Shown here: in pieces, positions 22,265 through 29,856 of the stretch
How positions within the stretch are numbered: the first letter of the stretch is position 1
Layout of the letters: every line of letters starts with the position of its first letter
Assembly: GCA_903919615.1 (NCBI GenBank)
Contig: CAIXIX010000597.1
Coordinates: 1 to 39,260, forward strand
Origin: an uncultured Chthonomonas sp.
GTDB lineage: Bacteria; Armatimonadota; Chthonomonadetes; Chthonomonadales; Chthonomonadaceae
Direction of reading: 5' to 3'
DNA length: 39,260 nucleotides
The notes under the pieces: model-generated
Seen by the model: the letters and a program-made list of their open reading frames with translations, nothing else
What the model was told of the DNA's origin: nothing
The model's database searches: none
Translations under genes and position numbers: made by a program

Positions 22265-22735
22265 ATGCCAGAAGTTGGAGATATATCACCTGAAATCGCA
22301 CTGCCAGATCAGTCTGGCAATCCTGTCCTGCTCTCTGATCTGCTCAAGGAGGGTAAGACCGTCGTCCTGTACTTCTATCCAAAGGCGGATACGCCCGGCT
22401 GCACCACGGAATCCTGTTCGTTTCGCGACAATACCGCGGTCTTTGCCGATGCGAATGCAACCATCGTTGGCATTAGCCCGGACAAGCCTACTGCGCAAGC
22501 GAAGTTCGCGACGAAATTTTCACTACCGTTTACGCTATTTGCGGATGCGGATCACGCAGTATGCGAAGCATACGGTGTTTGGGTCGAAAAGTCGATGTAT
22601 GGCAAGAAATACATGGGAGTCGACAGAAGCACCTTTGTGATAAGACCAGATGGCAAAATTAGCCATGTCTTCCGCAAAGTCAAGATCGATGGGCACACAG
22701 AGCAAGTTCTCGAAGCTGTTCGGTCTGGCAATTAG
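22265..22735 (+). CDS. bcp: Peroxiredoxin Q / BCP-type thiol peroxidase
   Basis: A 156-residue peroxiredoxin that reduces hydrogen peroxide and alkyl hydroperoxides. YFYPKADTPGCTTESCSFRD carries the peroxidatic Cys46 in TPGCT and the resolving Cys51 five residues later, the hallmark of the BCP/PrxQ group. The remainder (VGISPDKPTAQAKFATKFSL, RSTFVIRPDGKISHVFRKVK) is standard. The ATG at 22265 has AAGGAGA at good spacing; an upstream in-frame start at 22238 has none. It leads a plus-strand run with the sugar kinase and Mrp genes. Confidence 0.95.
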   Translation: MPEVGDISPEIALPDQSGNPVLLSDLLKEGKTVVLYFYPKADTPGCTTESCSFRDNTAVFADANATIVGISPDKPTAQAKFATKFSLPFTLFADADHAVCEAYGVWVEKSMYGKKYMGVDRSTFVIRPDGKISHVFRKVKIDGHTEQVLEAVRSGN

Positions 22736-22769
22736 AATATCAAATCGGCTTGCCCGGAGTATTTGCACC

Positions 22770-23741
22770 ATGACACGCTCAATCGATGTCGTAACTTTTG
22801 GAGAGACCATGCTCCGGCTGAGCTCACCGGGCTTCGGCAGACTTGAAGAGGCCGTTTCTCTGGATGTTCGCGTCGGAGGATCAGAATCCAACACTGCAGT
22901 AGCGCTCGCGAGGCTGGGCTTGAAAGCGGCATGGTGGAGCAAGCTGCCGGATAATCCGCTGGGTCGCCGAATTGAAAACGAGATACGACGTTGGGGGGTC
23001 GACACCAGCGCAACACTCTGGGACGCCTCTCCGACGTCTCGTGCTGGCCTTTATTTTCTTGACTTCGGGCTGCCGCCGCGAGGCACCGACGTCTACTATG
23101 ATCGAGCCGCATCTTCTGCCAGCAAAATTACAGCACTCGAAGTGGAGGCATCGCCTATCGGCTCGGCCAGGCTTCTCCATCTCACGGGAATAACGCCTGC
23201 CCTAAGCCCATATGCTCTAAAGGCCACTACACGGGCCCTTGAACTTGCGCGATCTGCACGCACCCCCATATCCTTCGATATTAACTACCGATCGAAGCTC
23301 TGGAGCCCTCAGACTGCGCGCGAGGCGCTGGAACCAATGCTGGGGCAGGTCGATCTTCTCCTGTGCCCTCTCTCCGATGCTGAATCGATATTTGATATTC
23401 ATGGTGATGGGTTCACAACTGCACAAGAGTTTCAGTCTCGCTACGATGTCCCCGCAGTCGTTATTACCATGGGCGGAGAGGGAGCGGTGGCAATTGATAG
23501 CCGAGGCAGATATTTTGTTAAGCCGTACGAGCTCAGAGGTGTGGTAGACAGGGTGGGTGCGGGCGATGCATTTAATGCCGGCCTGCTGATGGGCTATCTC
23601 GACAATAACCTGGAAGAGGGGCTGCGGTACGGTGTTGCAATGGCTGCGCTCAAGCATACGATACCAGGCGATCTGCTTCTCTCCCCCCGGGCTGAGATCG
23701 ATGTCGCAGTTGCAGGAAATGCCAACAGCATCAATAGATAG
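22770..23741 (+). CDS. PfkB family sugar kinase (2-keto-3-deoxygluconate kinase-like)
   Basis: A 323-residue ribokinase-fold kinase. IDVVTFGETMLRLSSPG at the start, VRVGGSESNTAVALARLGL near residues 33-51 and the terminal VDRVGAGDAFNAGLLMGYL, with the catalytic Asp at residue 266, match PfkB enzymes. GETMLRLSSPG resembles 2-keto-3-deoxygluconate kinases. ISFDINYRSKLWSP is the substrate and phosphate segment typical of KDG kinases. The frame is open to 22650, but that overlaps the peroxiredoxin gene. The ATG at 22770 is preceded by GGAG at somewhat long spacing. It fits the sugar theme of the window. Confidence 0.88.
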   Translation: MTRSIDVVTFGETMLRLSSPGFGRLEEAVSLDVRVGGSESNTAVALARLGLKAAWWSKLPDNPLGRRIENEIRRWGVDTSATLWDASPTSRAGLYFLDFGLPPRGTDVYYDRAASSASKITALEVEASPIGSARLLHLTGITPALSPYALKATTRALELARSARTPISFDINYRSKLWSPQTAREALEPMLGQVDLLLCPLSDAESIFDIHGDGFTTAQEFQSRYDVPAVVITMGGEGAVAIDSRGRYFVKPYELRGVVDRVGAGDAFNAGLLMGYLDNNLEEGLRYGVAMAALKHTIPGDLLLSPRAEIDVAVAGNANSINR

Positions 23742-23778
23742 AACACTCCCAGTTGCTGCAGTGGTAAACTGTACTGCG

Positions 23779-23794
23779 TCGCACCTTGCTGCGA
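23779..23794 (-). repeat. Dispersed AGCAA-loop hairpin, copy 6
   Basis: On the minus strand: stem TCGC, loop AGCAAGGT, stem GCGA, a shorter variant. It sits just ahead of the Mrp ribosome-binding site. Confidence 0.5.
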
Positions 23795-23809
23795 TATCAG
23801 GAGAGTAGT

Positions 23810-24889
23810 ATGCCGTCAGTTACAGAAGAGAGTGTTTTGGATGCCCTTCGCGTTGTTCAAGATCCCGATCTCCATCGTGATATTGTCACGCTGGGATTTG
23901 TTAAAGATGTACGCATCTGCGATTCGGCAGTTGCGCTTAAGATAGAGCTCACAACTCCAGCCTGCCCGGTAAAGGACCAGCTTAAGGCGCAGGCCGAGGA
24001 TGCCGTCCGCGAGATACCGGGCGTTACCTCGGTTAGCATTGAGATGACTGCGCAGGTTCGTGCGCGAGATACGGCGACGGAAGAGCTAATACCCGGCGTT
24101 AAGACGGTAATCGCGGTCGCCAGCGGAAAAGGCGGTGTGGGGAAGAGCACGGTCGCGGCTAACCTTGCGATCGCACTCTCGCAGTCTGGAGCGCGAGTCG
24201 GGCTCCTTGATGCAGATATCTATGGCCCAACGATGCCACTGATGATGGGGAACAATCGACGTCCGCTCATGTCCGATACGCCGAGCGGGCCTAAGATCGT
24301 GCCAGTGACAGCACATGGCGTGCTGATGATGTCGCTTGGACTTATCCTCGACCCGGATAAAGCGGTGGTGTGGCGAGGTCCGATGATCGCGCAGGCTGTG
24401 AGGCAGATGCTTAGTGACGTTATCTGGGGCAACCTTGATTACCTCGTGGTCGATCTCCCGCCAGGTACCGGAGACGCTTCTCTCAGCCTCGCTCAGCTCG
24501 TGCCAATTTCGGGCGTCGTAATTGTTACAACACCTCAGGTCGTGGCGCAAGAGATCGCTAACAAGAGCGTGATTATGTTCCGCACCGTGGGACAGGGGCA
24601 GGGAAGAGAGATTCCTATCCTGGGTGTAATCGAAAATATGTCTGGAGGCGTCTTCGGCTCAGGTGGAGGCCAGATCGCTGCTGATCGCTTTGGCGTAACG
24701 ATGCTTGGTACCATTCCACTGGACACTGCCATCTGCGAAGGCGGCGATGCTGGCATTCCCGTGCTGCTGAGCGCACCGGACAGCGCCGCATCTGCAGCTT
24801 TGCGTGCCATTACAAGCGCTCTAGCGGCCAAACTAAGCGTACTTCAGTACCAGAATAGCCAGAATCCGCCTCGGACCGATCCGGCCTGA
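23810..24889 (+). CDS. mrp: Mrp/NBP35-type iron-sulfur carrier ATPase, lacking the CxxC pair
   Basis: A 359-residue P-loop ATPase that in other bacteria carries iron-sulfur clusters to target proteins. A DUF59 (MIP18-like) domain covers residues about 5-80 (VQDPDLHRDIVTLGFVKDVR). The deviant Walker A ASGKGGVGKSTVAANLA begins near residue 105, followed by GLLDADIYGPTMPLMMG and DYLVVDLPPGTGDASLSLAQ. The usual C-terminal C-x-x-C after ENMS is absent: here ENMSGGVFGSGGGQIAADRF follows directly, so cluster binding must differ or depend on a partner. The ATG at 23810 has AGGAG. A strong terminator follows at 24942. Confidence 0.9.
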   Translation: MPSVTEESVLDALRVVQDPDLHRDIVTLGFVKDVRICDSAVALKIELTTPACPVKDQLKAQAEDAVREIPGVTSVSIEMTAQVRARDTATEELIPGVKTVIAVASGKGGVGKSTVAANLAIALSQSGARVGLLDADIYGPTMPLMMGNNRRPLMSDTPSGPKIVPVTAHGVLMMSLGLILDPDKAVVWRGPMIAQAVRQMLSDVIWGNLDYLVVDLPPGTGDASLSLAQLVPISGVVIVTTPQVVAQEIANKSVIMFRTVGQGQGREIPILGVIENMSGGVFGSGGGQIAADRFGVTMLGTIPLDTAICEGGDAGIPVLLSAPDSAASAALRAITSALAAKLSVLQYQNSQNPPRTDPA

Positions 24890-24941
24890 AGAAGCGCTCG
24901 GACCGCGACAAAATGCTCGACGCGGCATGCCCGCGAACAAC

Positions 24942-24980
24942 AAAACACGCCTTTCGCCGAACCCGGCGAGGGCGTGTTTT
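24942..24980. terminator. Strong bidirectional intrinsic terminator
   Basis: AAAACACGCC (24942-24951) pairs perfectly with GGCGTGTTTT (24971-24980), with an inner CGCCG...CGGCG stem. A T-run closes it on the plus strand and an A-run opens it, giving termination in both directions: for mrp and for the convergent ECF gene ending at 25058. Confidence 0.9.
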
Positions 24981-25057
24981 CTATTTGTGGAGTGAGATGA
25001 GTTAAGTTACTTGCCGGCAGAGGCTGCACCTAAGCCAGCAACAGTAAAGCGTCTCAA

Positions 25058-25699
25058 TCAGGCGGTCATCAGAACCGATTTCATCGGGTCGAGGCGTTCG
25101 CGCAGCATGTTTCGAGCCCGGTTTAAGCGAGACTTAACGGTGCCGATCGATATTCCAGCGATGGCTGCGATCTCCAGATACGATTTGCCGTCGATGTAAT
25201 ACATCCGCATCATATCTCGCTGAATTACGGGAAGACATTTTATTGCCCATGAGAGTGCCTCGCTTGTTTCACGATCGATACACATTTTCTCTGGACCAAC
25301 ATGCGGATCAACTAGTTGCCCGGATGAGGATGCTCGTACGCTGCTGGGTGTCCCAACGTCCAAGCTAACATCTGCGATGAACTTAGGGCGCAAACAGAGA
25401 TCGATATACGTGTTCTTTACTATTCTGAAAAGCCATGCAGTAAAGGCTGCCTCGTATCGAAACGAGCTCAGATTAACGTAGACTCTGAGGAAGACCTGCC
25501 CGACAATATCATCAGCGTCGTCGTGGTTGTGACATAGTGAGTATGCGAATTTATAAACTGGCATCTCAAACTGTTGTATGACTGAGTCCCATGCAGCTGC
25601 GTCGCCTGAATTGCAGCGAGCAAGCAGATCTGCCAGTGGCTTGCCAACCAGTGGGACCGCATAGTGTACTGCCTTCGGAAACTGAATAGACTGTGTCAT
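25058..25699 (-). CDS. ECF sigma factor (second copy), no adjacent anti-sigma gene
   Basis: A 213-residue sigma factor. Region 2 is at about residues 30-105 (WDSVIQQFEMPVYKFAYSLC, DADDIVGQVFLRVYVNLSSF, FTAWLFRIVKNTYIDLCLRP). A linker of about 45 residues follows, then region 4 near 155-205 with YLEIAAIAGISIGTVKSRLN as the helix-turn-helix. An N-terminal extension of about 27 residues precedes region 2. The ATG at 25699 has GGAG five bases upstream. No anti-sigma gene is adjacent. Its signal is unknown. Two small ORFs of the opposite strand begin about 100 bases away. Confidence 0.9.
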   Translation of the reverse strand: MTQSIQFPKAVHYAVPLVGKPLADLLARCNSGDAAAWDSVIQQFEMPVYKFAYSLCHNHDDADDIVGQVFLRVYVNLSSFRYEAAFTAWLFRIVKNTYIDLCLRPKFIADVSLDVGTPSSVRASSSGQLVDPHVGPEKMCIDRETSEALSWAIKCLPVIQRDMMRMYYIDGKSYLEIAAIAGISIGTVKSRLNRARNMLRERLDPMKSVLMTA

Positions 25700-25795
25700 T
25701 TCTTACTCCAAACCAAACTGAATTCCACCCTCAGCATTGCTGCCATATTGACAGCGGAGATGAATCTCGCGATGCTGCAGTGAAGGAGAGCAATC

Positions 25796-25861
25796 ATGTG
25801 CTGGGACCTCCGCATCGAGGCGCCAGCACCGTTGGATGCTCATCTCAGCCCGTTCGAATGA
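25796..25861 (+). CDS. Candidate 21-residue leader peptide
   Basis: ATG at 25796 with GGAGAG at correct spacing encodes MCWDLRIEAPAPLDAHLSPF plus Glu, then TGA. It is followed ten bases later by a second small ORF with nearly the same TGAAGGAGAG sequence in front. Its position beside the ECF gene promoter region suggests a leader peptide or small regulator. No homology is recognised, so the evidence is only the ribosome-binding site. Confidence 0.3.
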   Translation: MCWDLRIEAPAPLDAHLSPFE

Positions 25862-25871
25862 AGGAGAGGAG

Positions 25872-26048
25872 ATGCGTCACAACCACATAGTAACACCCTG
25901 CCTTGATTCGCGCGTCTGCCGTATGTGGCGGCTTATAACAGTCAAAAAGACCAGTCGGGTGACTGGTCTAAGTGAGCAAAACCATCTAGTACTTTTGATC
26001 TGTATTACGTTATACCAAAAGATCAATGCGCTGCAATTCGGGGGCTAG
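25872..26048 (+). CDS. Candidate 58-residue small protein after the leader peptide
   Basis: ATG at 25872 follows TGAAGGAGAGGAG, a near-perfect ribosome-binding site. The product begins MRHNHIVTPCLDSRVCRMWR, is Arg/Lys-rich with four cysteines and has one hydrophobic patch (HLVLLICITLYQ). The composition is only moderately protein-like, and the frame crosses the hairpin at 25948-25969, so the ORF may be spurious. Confidence 0.25.
   Translation: MRHNHIVTPCLDSRVCRMWRLITVKKTSRVTGLSEQNHLVLLICITLYQKINALQFGG
25943..25969 (-). terminator. Intrinsic terminator for the DUF2950 operon
   Basis: AGACCAGTC (25948-25956) pairs perfectly with GACTGGTCT (25961-25969) across a GGGT/ACCC loop. On the minus strand it is followed by a run of five T, the usual terminator layout. 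It lies about 150 bases past the DUF2950 stop. Nothing suitable follows on the plus strand. Confidence 0.65.
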
Positions 26049-26120
26049 ATCACCATACTCAGGCGCACAAATGTGGCCATTATTGCGATTTTGTCGCCGC
26101 CCCACAGCCGACAGGCGCCG

Positions 26121-26909
26121 TCATTTTTCTACCGCCCACGTCGTGTCGGGCCTCAATACGGATGACGAGTTGCCATTGATCCTGCTCTCCGGACCCAGAT
26201 CCTTTGCATACACAACACCTTCGGTGTTGACCATAAAGGTCATAACACCTGAGGATCTGTATTCGGCCGGATAGGCGATAAACGCAAATTTTGCCGTAGA
26301 GCTGATGTTAGAAACAGTTGCCTTGCCGTTGGACGGTTGATGAGAGCTTGCTCTGCGAATGTAATATCCATGCATTAGCTTTGCACCACCTGCCGTAACC
26401 GTACCCACCTGTTCATTTGGCCTAACCAGCGCCTTGCAAGTCTCGATCGTCTGCATTTCATTCTCGCCGATGCGACGAAATACTACTTCGCGTATTCCGG
26501 CTGCGGAATCAAAGCGCCACGAACCCTTGCTAGCAACAAGCGGGAACGGGAACTGCCAGTTCTCTGCACCGATGTAGAGCACTGTCGTTCCATCCGGTTC
26601 TCGCACAAGACGCCTCATCTCCTGGTACTTCAGTACAAACCGTGTGCGCTCAATCTTGTACTGCGTCTCGTCCGGAGTGCAGATGAGTGCCTTTGTCACT
26701 CCAAGAATCGCCATAATGGCTGTTTTGTCGTCCTTATCAACGGCTGTGAAGAGCGCGTGTGTTGCTTTCTGCGGCGAATCGAACTTCTTCTGTGCTGTTC
26801 CCTGCGCCAGCGTGCTGACAGCAGCTACCAACATCGTTGACACCAATATAGTGTTTGCGGTATTCATCAGCCCGCGTCTCGCCGTCAAATTCGATATCAT
26901 GGATCTCAT
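26121..26909 (-). CDS. DUF2950 family exported protein (shortened)
   Basis: About 262 residues. The N-terminus MRSMISNLTARRGLMNTANT then ILVSTMLVAAVSTLAQG is a basic plus hydrophobic signal peptide. KFDSPQKATHALFTAVDKDD, GAENWQFPFPLVASKGSWRF, VFRRIGENEMQTIETCKALV and the C-terminal FIAYPAEYRSSGVMTFMVNT then GVVYAKDLGPESR are DUF2950 signatures. Between ETCKALV and GYYIRRAS the usual stretch of roughly 60-80 residues is missing, so this is a compact variant. The start is set at ATG 26909, nine bases after GGGAG; the frame is open to 26993. The function is unknown. It is the last gene after two DUF3300 paralogues. Confidence 0.8.
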   Translation of the reverse strand: MRSMISNLTARRGLMNTANTILVSTMLVAAVSTLAQGTAQKKFDSPQKATHALFTAVDKDDKTAIMAILGVTKALICTPDETQYKIERTRFVLKYQEMRRLVREPDGTTVLYIGAENWQFPFPLVASKGSWRFDSAAGIREVVFRRIGENEMQTIETCKALVRPNEQVGTVTAGGAKLMHGYYIRRASSHQPSNGKATVSNISSTAKFAFIAYPAEYRSSGVMTFMVNTEGVVYAKDLGPESRINGNSSSVLRPDTTWAVEK

Positions 26910-26955
26910 GAGGACTATCTCCCGGGGCATACGCCCAGCATTCAAAATAAGTGAA

Positions 26956-28083
26956 CTATCTCCGGCGTATGCCGCCACCACCGCCGCCACCACGCATCAT
27001 TCCACCACCACCACCACCGCGTATCATTCCACCACCGCCGCCACTACGTATCATTCCGCCACCACCATAGCCGCGTCCAATGCTGACCTGACCCCGGTTT
27101 GAGTTAGCGCGTGTGATGTTGCTTCGGTTGTAGCTAGTGAATACCGTCGAACGCGTGCCTTGCCCGTAATACTGACCCACCGTATTGTTTCGGTAAACCC
27201 TGGGGTTGCCGCCGTAATAGGCTCCGTTATTCCTTGCCCGTTGCACAGGAACAGATGGCGACCCACGGAATATTTGTTGCCGCGGGAAGAAGACGGGAGT
27301 GGGTGTGTTAAACACGGTGTTGTGAGGCGTATATACCGTGCCAGAGTACGTCACGTTTCCGCGGTTCCAGTTGACATTCCATGCATTCCAGCCCCAGGGC
27401 ATCCCGGCATAATATGACGAGCCATACCCCTGTCCGAAGAGCGTCCCAGCGCCAGAAAGATATAATCCCGGAGATGGGGACCAATTCGGGAAGGCCTGCA
27501 CCGAATTTCCATATGAGCTCCATGGGTTGTATTGCGGAACATAAACTGTCTGGGCATCGGTTGGCTGAACCGAAACCCCCTGGCTCTGGTTTGAAACGGT
27601 CTGCTGTGAAGTTGAATTAAGGTTGCCTGCGGCCTGCGCTCGTTTGCGCATAACTTGAACGGCGTTAAGCACTTCCACTGGCTGATTGATGTAGGCTTCC
27701 CCCAGCGACGAAGTCCATGCAAGGTTGCTATCCATATTAGCAAGCACTTTTGGAAACTCAGTTAGCGTCTTCGTGCTCGCGTCCCAGGTTTGTCGGTCCA
27801 CTTGCTGTGCCAGGTTTGTGCCTGCCATTGCACCGGTGTGCTTCATCCAGTAGTCCGCCGCGGCGATCTCAGTAGGAAACGTTGAGGCGGTCAGTACCTG
27901 CCCTATAAGTACATCCGGATAGAGTGCAATTGGCGCTACCAATTGCTGCAGTTCGGCCGGGGTTTGGTGTGAGGCGCGAACACCCGGAAGCGCCGGAGCC
28001 TTCTGAACGGCATATGCATGCTGGGTACTCAACGCGACCGGCAGCAGCAGTAAAATTGAAATGTTACGACTTAAGGTACGCAT
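26956..28083 (-). CDS. DUF3300 family exported protein, paralogue 2
   Basis: A DUF3300 protein of about 375 residues. The N-terminus (MRTLSRNISILLLLPVALST) is a signal peptide. QTPAELQQLVAPIALYPDVL, IGQVLTASTFPTEIAAADYW, QTWDASTKTLTEFPKVLANM and TVYVPQYNPWSSYGNS are DUF3300 signatures. A Tyr/Gly/Asn/Arg-rich region follows (NRGNVTYSGTVYTP), then a Gly-rich tail of GGGGMIR repeats. The frame is open to 28101. The ATG at 28083 puts the signal peptide first, but neither start has a strong ribosome-binding site. The tail suggests a low-complexity, possibly surface-associated or self-associating region. It lies between the other DUF3300 gene and DUF2950. Confidence 0.85.
   Translation of the reverse strand: MRTLSRNISILLLLPVALSTQHAYAVQKAPALPGVRASHQTPAELQQLVAPIALYPDVLIGQVLTASTFPTEIAAADYWMKHTGAMAGTNLAQQVDRQTWDASTKTLTEFPKVLANMDSNLAWTSSLGEAYINQPVEVLNAVQVMRKRAQAAGNLNSTSQQTVSNQSQGVSVQPTDAQTVYVPQYNPWSSYGNSVQAFPNWSPSPGLYLSGAGTLFGQGYGSSYYAGMPWGWNAWNVNWNRGNVTYSGTVYTPHNTVFNTPTPVFFPRQQIFRGSPSVPVQRARNNGAYYGGNPRVYRNNTVGQYYGQGTRSTVFTSYNRSNITRANSNRGQVSIGRGYGGGGMIRSGGGGGMIRGGGGGGMMRGGGGGGGIRRR
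26966..27066. repeat. Tandem CCACCACC-type repeat encoding a Gly/Met/Arg tail
   Basis: Roughly 27-30-base units of the form CCACCACC(GCC)n with TATCATTCC between, about four units. On the minus strand they encode GGGGMIR repeats at the end of the DUF3300 protein. Such GC-rich repeats are prone to slippage. Confidence 0.75.
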
Positions 28084-28138
28084 AATAGGATCTCGTGCCA
28101 TTCTGCCTGGTTGATCCCAGGCGTTTCAGATCTTGGCT

Positions 28139-29248
28139 TTATCGGTGACCGCCGCGACCGCCGCCGCCATGGGAACCACCACCACCGCCGCGGGAACCAC
28201 CGCCCCCTTGGGAACCGGCGCCGGCCGAAGATCTACCTCCGGTGTACCCTCGGCCAACGCTCGTCTGTCCTCGCGCTGATTGGGTTCGCGTGAATCCGCC
28301 ATGGTTGAAACCGCTAAAAGCGCCTGGTCGTGATCCCGTATCCCGAGGTGGCGACGAGCGTATGCCTGCTGCAGACGAACTACCTACTGGTGTCCGTGAA
28401 CCGCTTCGGAGGCGGCCAGACATCATCGCTCTGGAGTTAGATTCGTTGATGCTGCCGCGTCGAGCAAACGTTGGGCTATGTGAAATAAATGAATCGTGGT
28501 TGTAGAGCACATTGTGCCTGTGCCAGTCCATTCCCCAGTTGTTCCATCCCCAACCAAATCCCGAGTAAAATCCGAATCCAAAGCCTAAACCAAACTCGAT
28601 GCCGGGTACAGCAAGATACAGACCGGGATAGGGCGCCCAGCCGGGATACATTGGAACCGGATAACCATACTCAACCCAGGGATCGTATTGCGGAACATAG
28701 ACAATCTGGGGGTCTGACGGCTGAATCGAGATCGAGGAGTCGTCGGTTGTTACCGTTTCCTGCGATGTGGTTTTAAGATTTCCAGCTGTCTGTGCGTGCT
28801 GGCGCATAACCTGCACGGCATCGAGCACGTCTGCCTGTTGATTTACGTAGGCATCGCCAAGTGTGGACGTCCACGCCAGGTTTTTGTCCATATTGGCGAG
28901 CACTTTTGGAAACTGCGTGAGGGCCTTTGTACTTGAGTCCCACGACTGCTGGTCGACTGCTTTCGCAAGGTCTGCTCCCCTGAGCCCACGGTTCTGTTGC
29001 ATCCATCGCTGTGCCTGCACTATCTGTGATGGGTAGGTGGATGCAGCAAGAATTTGACCTACGAGATTGTCCGGATACAGAGCAATTGGCGCCACTAACT
29101 GCTGAAGCTGCTCAGGCGACTGGTGCGCGGATTGTACTCCGTCGGTTTCTGAAACGTGGTACGCCTGTTGTGCTTGAACTACGGTTCCAGATACGAATAA
29201 TATTGAAGTCAATAGAGGCAAAGCCAAAATTCTACCAACGTTTTTCAT
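28139..29248 (-). CDS. DUF3300 family exported protein, paralogue 1
   Basis: About 369 residues, clearly homologous to the neighbouring gene: HQSPEQLQQLVAPIALYPDN, LVGQILAASTYPSQIVQAQR, QQSWDSSTKALTQFPKVLAN and IVYVPQYDPWVEYGYPVPMY. The signal peptide is MKNVGRILALPLLTSILFV. The C-terminal half is Gly/Ser/Arg-rich (GFGFGFYSGFGWGWNNWGMD, GGRGGHR at the end). The frame is open to a GTG at 29260 (four codons earlier), and the ATG at 29248 is also possible; the choice is uncertain. It is the first gene of the DUF3300-DUF3300-DUF2950 unit. The two copies probably arose by tandem duplication and then diverged in the low-complexity half. The function is unknown. Confidence 0.85.
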   Translation of the reverse strand: MKNVGRILALPLLTSILFVSGTVVQAQQAYHVSETDGVQSAHQSPEQLQQLVAPIALYPDNLVGQILAASTYPSQIVQAQRWMQQNRGLRGADLAKAVDQQSWDSSTKALTQFPKVLANMDKNLAWTSTLGDAYVNQQADVLDAVQVMRQHAQTAGNLKTTSQETVTTDDSSISIQPSDPQIVYVPQYDPWVEYGYPVPMYPGWAPYPGLYLAVPGIEFGLGFGFGFYSGFGWGWNNWGMDWHRHNVLYNHDSFISHSPTFARRGSINESNSRAMMSGRLRSGSRTPVGSSSAAGIRSSPPRDTGSRPGAFSGFNHGGFTRTQSARGQTSVGRGYTGGRSSAGAGSQGGGGSRGGGGGSHGGGGRGGHR

Positions 29249-29505
29249 TTCCCAATCCACTTCTTTCTTCGTCTGACCCCTAACGAGAATTCAGACACTT
29301 ACACGCCGACCAACGACAAACAGAACTATCGCAATGCGGGTTAGTGATTTTAATGGAGATCACCAAGCTCACGAATGCTGCATTTGTCGGCATTGGGATG
29401 ACACATGCGCTCGTGTGATTGTTCCATACGTAAGTAGAGCCGATCGGGCCGTCGCAAGGTAATCTTGTCGTAAAACCAGAAGCCGGTCTAACCGTGTAGG
29501 CCATA

Positions 29506-29856
29506 TTAATCATCATTCGGGTCTGCGTCGCTCTTAAGTTTGTTTAGAGTCGCCAGCTCTTCCGTCGCGCTCCAATTCCAAGAATCAAAACAACCAATAG
29601 AAAGCCCTACAAGAAACAGACCGAACGTCCAGGAATGGCCCCGGCGATAGTGGTCATCCAACCACGCCCCCATCGCTGCTCCAAATGAAGATGGAACGAG
29701 TATGGCCCAGCCGGTCATTGCCGCTAGTTCCATAAATGTGGGCAGCTTCGATGTGAAGAGCCTCGATGACGATGCAATACGCTCCGTTCTAGACAGAATG
29801 CTGCCGCGCAGCAGACGCCCCAATTGAGTTAGAGCATTCCGTGGTGCCTCATTCAT
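29506..29856 (-). CDS. AtpZ/AtpQ-like small membrane protein coupled to phosphoketolase
   Basis: A 116-residue protein with two hydrophobic helices. [20 protein letters not shown] then [12 protein letters not shown] and [17 protein letters not shown] match the AtpZ/AtpI or N-ATPase AtpQ pattern (GW...P...G...G.WLD, then a second helix with GC). This group assists assembly or ion supply of F-type ATPases. The ATG at 29856 overlaps the phosphoketolase TGA by eight bases, so translation is coupled. No other ATPase subunit gene is adjacent in the window, so it appears orphaned. Confidence 0.65.
   Translation of the reverse strand: MNEAPRNALTQLGRLLRGSILSRTERIASSSRLFTSKLPTFMELAAMTGWAILVPSSFGAAMGAWLDDHYRRGHSWTFGLFLVGLSIGCFDSWNWSATEELATLNKLKSDADPNDD

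Larger units (their letters stand above)
25700..26120. other. Intergenic region with two small-ORF candidates and a hairpin
   Basis: About 420 bases between the ECF gene and the DUF2950 gene. It contains small ORFs at 25796-25861 and 25872-26048, each with a GGAGAG-type box, and a perfect hairpin at 25948-25969. No tRNA or known riboswitch is recognisable. Confidence 0.6.

Noticed and set aside
26644-27102. A 152-codon plus-strand frame ending in a Thr/His/Ala repeat
   Set aside because: It is a shadow of the DUF2950 gene and of the GGGGMIR-encoding tandem repeat on the minus strand.
29280-29516. A 78-codon minus-strand frame overlapping the AtpZ-like stop, and a 25-residue frame at 29350-29427
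   Set aside because: Neither has a ribosome-binding site or a recognisable motif. The shorter one (MEQSHERMCHPNADKC) looks protein-like, but its only upstream start options are poor. It might be the remains of a lost gene.
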